Below, piece by piece: positions 55,301 through 64,000 of a DNA stretch of 64,000 bases. Each line of letters starts with the position of its first letter. Within the stretch, counting starts at the first letter, position 1. The notes below the pieces were generated by a model. That model was given only the letters and a program-made list of their open reading frames with translations, searched no databases and was not told where the DNA came from. Position numbers and translations under genes: made by a program. This DNA comes from Pleodorina starrii (lineage: Eukaryota; Chlorophyta; Chlorophyceae; Chlamydomonadales; Volvocaceae), in assembly GCA_030267565.1 (NCBI GenBank), contig BRXU01000002.1:3781501-3845500 (forward strand), written 5' to 3'.

Positions 55301-58300
55301 CCAGGCTCCGCCCCTTCCTCCAGGGCCCCTCCCGGCCCCTCCCCTTCCCTCCTCCCCTCCCCTCCCCGCCCTTAGCTCTAAAGAGCCCTTCCCCCTCCCC
55401 ACCTTGACCCCCCTCCCCGCCGTCTCGCTCTTGCTCCGCTGCGCACTGGCGCTCCGCCCCGCCGCCGCCACCTCCGGCCCGCCCTCCTGCCGTATCGCCA
55501 CCAGCAGCGTGTTGCTCCGCCGTACGTACGAGCAGCCAGCAGTCAGACGCGGGCAGCCCCTGCCGTACACCCACCGCTCCGCAAAGGCCGCCACGTCCTT
55601 GGCCATGCCGGCGGCGCTGCCGCACTCGGCCACGAAGCGACGGGTGGAGAGCTGCGGCCGGGTGTGTGTGTGTGTGTGTGCGAGGTGGGTTGGGTTGGGT
55701 TGGGTTGGGTTGGGTTGGGTTGGGTTGGGGTTGGTTGGGTTGGGTTGGGTTGGGGTGGGTTGGGGTGGGGCGGGGCGAGGTGGGTTACAGGGTTAGATGA
55801 GGTGGGGCGGGGTGGGATGAACTGCGTAAGGTGATGTGCTTGCATGCAGAGTCCTTTGTCGGGGCAAGGGCGGGTAAGGGAGGGGTGTCAACGACAGTCC
55901 AAAGCAGCAGGCTGACAGGCTGGAAGGGGGCAATCCAAAGGGGGGAATCCGAAGGGGGCACTCCGAAGCGGAGGAGAGGGGACGGGTTTCAAGTGGAGGG
56001 CCGGCCCCATGCCGTGGAGGGCATGGACTACCATGGCGGCGCCCTGGGCCTACCTGGCGGTGGGAGGCCCCTCGGGCGGGGCTCCAGTTGCGGACCGCAT
56101 TGGCGGCATTGCGACACAGCGCCTGAGGGGAAGGGGGCGACGGAGGGGGGTTATCCACGTTTAGGCCGGAGCCCGTTGAACGGTAAAGTAACGGGGGAGG
56201 GGGGGTGGGAGAAGGCACGCGGGGGGCTGTGTAAGTGCAATACGAAAGTTGGTGCTGGTTGCAGCGACCAGCCAGGCACCCCAAGAGAACCAATGAAAAC
56301 GATCAAGGGGGGGCGTGGAGGGCGGATGGGGGCACACGGCATAAGGGGTAATGGGGGAGTGAGAGCGCAGGGGCGAGGAGGTGATGAAGGGCCGGTATGC
56401 GATGCGAGCTGGGCGCCGAGGTGCGGCGTTGACCGAAGGAGCGAAGCCTTGCCGAAGCCCTGCCTTGCCGCGACCGACGACAGCACGCCCCCACCCCTCC
56501 CGCCACTTCGTTTCTCCCCCTTCCGCCGGTTCCCTCGGGCGGCAGCTTCCAAGGCGTATCCTGGCTTGGTTCTTTCGCATATGCCCGATTGCTGCAACGT
56601 CCCCCGCCCCTCCCTGCCCGCTTCATTACACTGCTTCCACTCGTTCCCCGCTCCCGCCCGCCTTTCGCCCATTCGGACTGTTCTCCCTTACCCCCTTACC
56701 CCCTCCCCCCTCCTGGACTTCATGGCTCTCTAGGAGGCGGGTTGCTGCATCATACCAGATCCAATGCCGCAACTCCCTCGTGCATCCCCTCCTTCCCTTC
56801 CCCTCCCCCCAATTCACTCTCCAAACCCCCCTCCCCCTGCTCGCCTGCATGATGCTCCTGAAGCTGTCCTCCCCGGTGCGCCTCTCCAGCATGCGGAGCA
56901 CCGCCACCGCCTTCCACCGCCGAAGCGGGGAGGGGTCCAGGGACTGAAGGGGGGGATAGTGGATAGTGGATAGGGATAGGGATAGGAACAGGAGGAGAAG
57001 CAGAGGGGCAAAGGGCGAGAAAAGGTGGAGAGCGGAGAATGGCGGCCTGCTTCTGCCGCTCAGGATTGTTGGTTGGTTACGCTTTACCACGTGTCTAGCT
57101 TCGCACAGAATGACATAACAGGGGAAATGGAGGGGAGGGGAAAGGCACCCTCTGAGGGCAAGGCGGGTGAGGGCCATGACGCGAAGCGAGGAGGGTAGAA
57201 GGGTGGGAGCAGGACCCGCCAAGCCGGGAGAGCGGCCCATGGACACCCACCCTGGATCGGACGCATCACGTGTTTCGCGGTTACCTCATTACACCGGCTC
57301 GGGCCCCTCCCCTCCCCTCCCCACCCTCCCTTCCGTTGAGGGCGCCGTACCTCACTGCCGTACATTTGGCTCAGCGGGTCCTTCCGCCGCCGGCGGTGCG
57401 CCTGTGGCCCGCCGGGCGGCGCGCCGCCGCCGCCGCCGCCGGCCGCCGCGGCGTCCGCCGCCTCGTCCGCATCGTCGTACTGGTTTTGTGGGCACAGCGG
57501 CGGCGGCTGCCCGTCGTCTCCCGCCAGCACCGCCTCGCGCTCCTTGAAGCGCCTGATGGGGGTCGTGAGCGGTATGTGCGCGTTCGAGGTGGGTGCATTT
57601 GATGGCATACCGGTATGTATGTTACCGGTATGAATTTCCGTGGGGCCACAGAGCAAGACTGGACCTCGCCTCAGCACCCGAGACCCCACCCATTCCAGAG
57701 ACCGCCACGGCACCGGCCATACACAGCGCCAGGCGCCAGCCACATACCGCCACGCAGATCCCTCGTCAGCTCGCCAGGCGCGCGCGAGAGCAACGCGTGG
57801 CCTCGCCTGCCTGGCTGGCCCCCTTGACCCCCTCCCGTTCCTCACCGTTTCCCTCCCCCTCCCCCTCCCCCTTCCACCTTCTGCGGTATCTTCCATTTAA
57901 TTAACCCCCCTCCGCCTTCACCTCGCTGCAGCCCCTCTTCCCTCCCCCCCCACCTGTACGCCACTTCGTTCTGCCCCAGCCACGCCTTGAAGAAGTGGTC
58001 CGCCAGCAACCCCGCAAGACCCTCCACCAACCACACATCGGAGGAGGACCTGCGGCGGGAGAAGGCCCGGGGGGGCGGGGGGTGCGTGTAAGGGGTGGGG
58101 GAGGGGCTATCCACGGATAGGCCGGAGCCCGGGAGGGGGCGGGAGGGGCAACCAGGGATAGGCTGAAGCCTGTGAAAGGTTAAGAAACGTGCGCAGTTGG
58201 GGGGCGTGTTTGATGAACGCGTGCGTGAGCGAAACCGAAGAACCGGGCCAGTAGCAGCGAGGGAGGCGCCGGCCAAGTCAGGCAAGGCAGGACGCCGGCG

Positions 58301-61300
58301 GGGGGAAGGAGCAGGGGACTGAGGGAGGAACCGCAGAGGAGAGCGATCGTGCGGGTCGTCATCTCCCCTCCCCCTACGCACACACACACACACAAACACG
58401 CACACACACCCCACCCAATGCCCCCCAGCCTCTGCCCCTCCCCCACCGCCCCTCCACCCCCCCCACCTGGGCTGCAGTATGACCCCGAACCACTGCCTGG
58501 CCAGTGCCTCCGCCAGCGCCATCTTGCCCTCCAGAGCCGCCTCCACCGCGGTGTCGCTGTGAAGCAGCTCGCTGCTCACCTAAGAGTGTGTGAGAGGGTG
58601 GGAGGTGGGGGGGAATATCCACGGATAGTCCGGAGCCCGAGAACGGTAAATACGTGCGTACCCGGGGAAATGGGGTGGCGGAGGTAGAGTATTGTCAGTC
58701 GCTACAGGCAAGCCGACAGAGGCTGACAAAAGGTATGTGTAATAGTAGTCAGTGGACACATCAGACAGCAGGTCCGGTCGCCAGGGCATCCCCGCCCCGC
58801 GCCCATGTCCACACACCCCATCAGCACGGAAGGCCAAGCAGCCCCATTCCCCGCGCCCCCCACCCCCCAACCCGCTTCACTTGTCCTTTTCCACCCGTTT
58901 CCGAGACCTCTCCTTCCATCGTTGTCCGCCATATGGGGTAAAGGCCCCCAGGGCGGGGCAACACCCACCTCCTGACGCCGGGTTCTTCCACCAGCATGTG
59001 GTGCCCGCCCCCCCCCTCGAACCCACCAACCAACCGACGAACACACCCCATCACCGAATACAGAACTGGAATACATCAGCCGCAGCTCCGCGCCCCCTCC
59101 CCCGCTGCGCCCCCATCCCCCACCCCGGCTGCGGTCTCATGTCCATTACACCCCCCTACCACCCGAGCGCCCCCACAGCCCTATCCTCATCCTCATCCTC
59201 CCCCCCGGGCTCACCACAATGCAGCCTGCCGCCACCTGCACCGGTGTCACTGCGAGCTCCGAGGGAATGAACACGACCTGGAGGCGGGGCGGCGGGAGGG
59301 GGGCGGGTGTGGGTGTGTAGAGGCGACCGAGCTAGGGGTGAAGAAGGCGGCAAAGAGAAGCGGTGCCGGGCACGGTAAGGGCGGCGGCGGCGCGTTTGAT
59401 GGCGGCGGAGATTTAAGCAGGGGAACGTAGGAGCAGGACAACGCCGCAATCGGTGGGTACGACGAGCGAATGCATCCTTCGGCCCCCCTCCCCTCCATCG
59501 CCCCTCTCGTCCCGGCCGCCACCCTCCTCCGGTCCGGCCTCTCCCCAGCCCCCCTCCCCTCCCCGGCGCCCCTCCCCTCCCCTCTCCCCCCCTCGTCTTC
59601 GCCATCTCCACCGCCAACGTCTCCACCGCCTCCCTCGTCCTTCCTTCTGGCTGCTTTTGCCTACCAGCCTGCCATCTTAACCTATTTGCCATCTTAACCC
59701 CACTTCACCTTTCCCTAGATCCCTACACGTCACACCTTGAACCGCACACCGCGGACAGCGGACCGCCCACCTGCAGCTGGCTGAGCGGGAAATTGACGGT
59801 GGAGGCGATCTGGTACTCCTTGAAGGGCAGGTAGAAGAAGCGGGTGGTGGAGCGGAGCAGCTCCATGCAGCCGGGGGGGCCGAAGTGGGTGATGGTGGTG
59901 GAGTCCTGCGCACGATAAAGGGGTGGGGGGTTTTAAAGATTTTGCAACAATGAAACAAGAAGCCCTGCACCCTGCACCCTGTAAGGGGTGGGGGGTGGGT
60001 GGGCGGCGATCAGGTGCGCGCGCGGGGGAGGAGGTTCAAGGCAGCGCCCAGACCAGACCAAACAGGGAGCCTGACCCCCAGCTGCTTCTATTGCTGCTGA
60101 CGTCAATTCGCTGCTGACGTCAATTCGCTGCTGACGTCAATTCGCTGCTGACGTCAATTCGCTGCTGACGTCAATTCGCTGCTGACGTCAATTCGCTGCT
60201 GACGCCAATTCGCTGCTGACGTCAATTAGCCAACGTCACCTCCATTCCCTCGCTGCTGTTTCGTCTGGGTTACCCTTCCCGCCCCCCAATATTCCCCCAA
60301 GGCCGGGGGGAGATGCGGGCCCCGCCTGCTGGCGCGGCGCCGCCACCGCGCAGCGCCACGGGAATCTTAAATCACCCACACCCAACGGTACTCCCTTTTG
60401 CTCTTATTGTGTGGTCCAAGGGAACTAAGACCACATACACACACTGACCCCGCCGTCGCGGGGGTGGAAGAGCCCTGACCCCAACCCCAACCTCTACCCA
60501 CCAAGGCCGCCTGCCCCGGCCCCCAAACCGGGCCCCATGCACCACCCAGCTTCCTCCGGCTTCCTCCAGGTGCGCAGCCCTACCTGCGGCCCTCCGCCAC
60601 CGCCACCGCCGGCCCCAGGCCCCGGCTGCTGCTGCTGCTTCAGGAACGACTCCACCAGCTGGTTTGTACTGCCCTGGTACTGCGGCACAACCACCAACGG
60701 CCCAACGGTCACGTGCAGTTGGCACGGGGCAACCGCCAGCGGCAGCTCGTAGTACCAGACCTTGGCGTACGGCCGCGGCGGCCGGCCCGACGCGCCGGCG
60801 GCGGGCCGCCGCGGCGTCCGCGGCGCCGCCGGCGGCGGGTTCGCCGCCGCCGCCGCCGTTGCCATACCATCTGCCTTGGGCTTGGCGGCCTCGGTCACCC
60901 CGGCCTTCTGCGCTTCCCCCTCGGCGACCACTGCCGCTGCGTCAGGCCCTCCAGCGCCGCCATCGATCTGCATGGGTACTGCTGCAGCTGGGGCCTCCTG
61001 CCCAACCGGCGGCGGCGGCGCCGTCGCCGCGGCCGCAGCGGCGCCCTCCGTGGCCGCCTGGCCGCTTGCGCCGCCGCCAGCACCACCACCCGCGCCAGCC
61101 GGCGCATCGACCTCCATCGCGTCTCCTCCGCTCACCGCCTCCTTCCCCTCAGCCACCGCCTCCTTCCCCTCACCCACCGCCTCCTTTTCCTCCTTCCCCT
61201 TCCCCAGCTCCTCGCTCGCCTGCTGCCGCCCGTCCGCTCCTCCGCCCTCCTCCCCCGCTTCCTCCCCCTCCCCCTCCTCCTCGGGCGGGCACCCCACCAG

Positions 61301-62370
61301 CAGCCGCTGGCTGACCAGCGCCCCGCTGACCACCGCCACGTCCCCTAGCCCCGCCTCCACAGCCACCTCCCAGCTGTGCAGGCTGCCAGGCAGGTCTACG
61401 CACGGCACCAGGAAGCGCGCCCGGTTGAAACCCAGATCGGTGCTCATCAGCGTGGCAGCGGCGCCGGGCTGTAGGGCCAGGTAGCGCACCCCCGCGTCGC
61501 CTGTGAGCTTGCGGTATCGGATCGTGAGCTTAAGGGCGCCGGCGAGCGCGGGGTCGTGCAGAAGCCGCTGGCGGAAGGGCTCCGAGCACTGCGCAAAGTC
61601 GGCGGCGGCGAGACCGCCGGAGCCGGCGGCGGAGGAGGTGGGTGAGGCGGGGGAGGTGGGGGAGGCGGCGGCGGCGCCGCCGCCGCCTGGCGGCCGAGGG
61701 GAGGTGGCTAGCTTAGGGCCGCCCGGGCTGGAGGCTGCTGAGGGAGGCATTGGGGCCGGAGAGCGATGAGCGGAAGGGAAAGGGAATCCGGGCGAGGATG
61801 AGGGGCGCAGGGGATAAGTAAAGGGTAAGGGTGTGGGTGGCGAGGGGGGCGGGGAGGGTAGGGTAGCGACGGCAGAGCGGGGGGGAGGGGTGGAGACAAG
61901 AAGGGGAGCAAAGGAAGGTTTAGCGCGACAGGGATATGCGGCGTCAGAGCGCGACCCACCGCCAGGTTGGGGACCCAAGGGGATGGCCAGGTCGCCTTGC
62001 GTCCGGTCGGCCTTGAGGGCCGCCCGGTAATCGTCCGCGACATAGTCAGCAAAGTCCTTGGTGCTGTGCTCTGTGCCTTCTTCTGCGCTCTGCTGCTTAT
62101 GTCGCTGCAACCACTGCGCTGTGACCACGCTGGCGCCAACGCGGACCTCGTCAATTTGCAGGTTCCGCGCATGCAGCGCCACCGACCGGTGGTGCCCCGG
62201 CCGGATATAAATCTCGGTCAACCTACAATTTAAAGCATACTATTCATCCGGCGTGCTTTGCTCCCAGGAAACACGTTCGTAGCTCACCCATGGAGCACGC
62301 CTTGCGCAGTGTCAACGCGGAGCTTTAAGCGCTGATGTAGGACCTGCGGAAACTCAGCCACGCTCTCCAT
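47007..62370 (-). CDS. TAF2: TFIID subunit TAF2, complete 21-exon gene
   Basis: Transcription initiation factor TFIID subunit 2, an M1-aminopeptidase-like scaffold that binds the Initiator. Exons: 62288-62370, 61960-62222, 60584-61686, 59771-59905, 59215-59277, 58467-58579, 57954-58049, 57351-57552, 56845-56943, 56054-56122, 55403-55651, 54659-54918, 54030-54144, 53311-53479, 52768-52874, 52274-52376, 51663-51870, 50735-51312, 50309-50510, 49499-49954, 47007-49305. The sum is 6,972 nt = 2,323 aa with a closed frame. Start MESVAEFPQVLHQRLKLRVD; then HGLTEIYIRPGHHRSVALHA, ARFLVPCVDLPGSLHSW, LAEALARQWFGVIL, DVWLVEGLAGLLADHF, RVDPGQEWLCEVVVLQSEAM, NSKDVVAQSMAV and HEAT-like helices. The M1 zinc motif HExxH is lost (AEALAR), as is typical of TAF2. 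The last two exons encode about 900 disordered Ala/Pro/Ser residues with basic-hydrophobic patches (LKRIKIS, FKIKIKNV, IRIKIKGL). The exon 2/3 junction is the least certain. Confidence 0.92.
53510..53690. repeat. 50-bp direct duplication in TAF2 intron
   Basis: gggagtgatgtgctccttta at 53511 and gggagtgatatgctccttta at 53640, each continuing to gtcactgcggacgttg. Imperfect direct copies about 130 bp apart between exons 13 and 14. Confidence 0.85.
55686..55780. repeat. (GGGTT)n repeat in TAF2 intron
   Basis: About 16 TGGGT units on the plus strand in the intron between exons 10 and 11, grading into TGGGG. The same pentanucleotide occurs in reverse in a DEG9 intron (1680-1760). Confidence 0.9.
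58100..58178. repeat. TAF2 intronic motif, representative copies
   Basis: ctatccacggataggccgga at 58108, with a degenerate second copy (aaccagggataggctgaagc) at about 58150. The same motif occurs in other TAF2 introns at about 50246 (reverse), 52028, 53242 (reverse), 53697, 54151, 54466, 56147 and 58613. Confidence 0.75.
60094..60227. repeat. Eight 17-bp repeats each carrying TGACGTCA
   Basis: Tandem ctgctgacgtcaattcg units; seven keep the palindrome TGACGTCA (a CRE/bZIP-type site) and one has gacgcca. Lies in TAF2 intron 3, between exons 60584-61686 and 59771-59905. Confidence 0.95.
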
Positions 62371-64000
62371 AAGTCCTGATGCCAGTCGCTACCACCACGG
62401 CGGCCCTCCCGCCCACGGACCCATGGGAGAATATTTCGTCGAAACTGTGGGCATCGACGTGTCTCTCTACAAGCACAGTAATAATCTTGATAAACAGTAA
62501 AGTAAGTTGCCCGTCCAAATTGCGCAGGAGCGGCAAATTGTTTTCGGGAAGTCAGTTGGCGTGTCAGGTAACGGTTGCTCTGTTGGTGAAAAGTGAAAGG
62601 GCTGAAGGCCACGCCCACGCCGCCGGAAGCAAATGCTTGACTGGCTGGCCTGGGTAGCAGCGAAGGTACCAGGCGAATGCATACAGAGCGGACTGCAAGT
62701 CGGGCGCTCGGACCCCGTTTTGCTTGTTGCTCCGGAACCCAGTCGGCGTCAAGTCTGATCTGGCGTCTTTGCACAGGGCTAGTTTACAACCCACCAATCC
62801 TCCATATTCTCATATTCTCAGCTGCCCTTGGTAATAAGCTTGAGAATTTGCTTGCCGAAGGCGAGACGGGGCCGTGCGCCTATTTGAAGGCTGGGGACTT
62901 GGACCAGTCGCCAGCTGGGGTCTCATGGCTAATTCCCCCGTGGCCGAGGTCTCCTGAACCTTTCCCCTCGCCTCGCTCATTTCTGTCTGGGTGACATGTG
63001 TTGTCAGGTCTGGGTGCGCTTTCCTGTTGCCCACGGTTGCCCTAGTCTCCTCTGCAGATCACGGCCCGCTGGCCCGCTGGTTGAACGTTGTTGAGTGTCT
63101 GGAGCCCACTGTAAAACCACCACGTCAACGGGCCGTGTCCCCGTGTCTGTCGGCCGTGTAGCCGTTATCGCATGAGCCCTCACGCGAAATTGCACACACG
63201 CCGGCTCTGACATTGCTCCCTGCCCACTTTACACGATGCCGTTCGTACCCGTGAGCAACGGGACACGTTCCAGCAGACGCTGCGCGGCAAACACCTCTAC
63301 ATGGCAACGGCCTGTCTTCCTCCTGTTTCCATGCAACCGTTTGCACGCTTGCCCACCGCCTTTGCCTTCCACATGTAGCCGCCCGAGCCTCCTGCGTCAT
63401 CGCCTGCCACCACGAAGCAAAGCCGGGCGCTGCACAAGCTCTCTCAAAACAAAATTGAATGTAAGGGCAGGTTTTGCGCCGAGTACTGAAATACCCAACA
63501 GCATACCGAACCCACCGCGTGTACAGCTCCTGCTCTCTGTCACTGCCAGCGCATCATCCATGCACCGAAGCCCTCCTCTCACTTCACATCCCGCCCCAGA
63601 CACCATCGGGGCTGGTGGGCCAGCCTCCGACCCCACGACCCCATCCAGTCCTCACGACGCTCCCTCCGCTCACGTAATCCACTCCAAGCCGCAACCCAAA
63701 ACAAACTACCTACGCCTCTCACAAAACCCTAATACGTACCGGTAAACTCTCCGGCCTCTCTTGCATACGTGTGCAGCCCGGAACACACCCAGGCGCGCAG
63801 CCGGGCCGCCAGCCTTCCTACCGGCCACACCGGCCTCTGTCAGCGACCGCCAATACAGACAACCGGCAGCAACCCAGGCGGCAGCAACCCAGACCGCCCG
63901 CGCACCACCAGTGCTCCTTGCGCGGCCACATCCCTTTAAGCGCGACCCCGCAGCGCAGCCGCAGAGCCACGCGGCCGCCTCTGCCGCTGCACCGCATGTC
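62371..64000. other. TAF2 upstream region; no gene recognised
   Basis: Should contain the TAF2 promoter and 5' UTR at its left. TGTAA occurs at about 63110 and 63459 on plus, which could be the 3' ends of transcripts, but no splice-supported ORF or protein family was found. An ORF at 63236-63745 is Ser/Pro/Thr-rich without family resemblance. Confidence 0.4.

Noticed and set aside
63236..63745. 169-aa plus ORF near the right edge
   Set aside because: Ser/Pro/Thr-rich with no family resemblance, no splice evidence and an internal TGTAA.

Overview
The window is GC-rich nuclear DNA dense with introns. Codon use, short phase-consistent introns, TGTAA polyadenylation motifs, long Ala/Gln/Gly tracts and the transposon types present all suggest a volvocine-type green alga (Chlamydomonadales). 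Species cannot be named from sequence alone. There are no bacterial operons, rRNA or CRISPR arrays. All exon models below were read by eye from splice sites and reading-frame phase.

Layout. (1) 1-8.7 kb: two head-to-head housekeeping genes sharing a 360-bp intergenic promoter, a DEG9-type HtrA serine protease (minus strand, runs off the left edge) and EMC2, the TPR subunit of the ER membrane protein complex (plus strand, complete, 8 exons). (2) 8.7-14 kb: minisatellites and degenerate dispersed repeats without genes. (3) 14.1-16.1 kb: a small multi-exon membrane-protein gene with a MITE in one intron. (4) 16.2-24.3 kb: a transposon graveyard with a hAT transposase, a frameshifted tyrosine recombinase, palindromic repeats, and relic copies of pieces of both DEG9 and EMC2 in the original order and orientation. 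(5) 24.3-37.9 kb: a repeat block made of 663-bp tandem units, a 2.3-kb segmental duplication, about 420-bp satellite units and several kb of TG-rich minisatellite including about 80 copies of an 8-mer. It is flanked by about 570-bp inverted repeats. (6) 38.5-40.5 kb: the 3' end of a glycosyltransferase-like gene. (7) 40.9-43 kb: a long foldback and a decayed retroelement. (8) 43.8-45.5 kb: a complete PLAC8-family gene (6 exons). (9) 47.0-62.4 kb: a complete 21-exon gene on the minus strand for TAF2, the largest TFIID subunit, predicted at 2,323 aa with a very long disordered C-terminal tail. (10) 62.4-64 kb: no gene recognised.

The identified genes (protein quality control, ER membrane insertion, transcription initiation, a Cys-rich membrane protein, a glycosyltransferase) are unrelated neighbours, not a pathway. 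The most interesting structures are a short motif recurring in at least eight TAF2 introns in both orientations (introner-like), the eroded tandem copy of the DEG9-EMC2 locus, a palindromic TGACGTCA array in a TAF2 intron, two long hairpins, and the nested duplications in the central repeat block.
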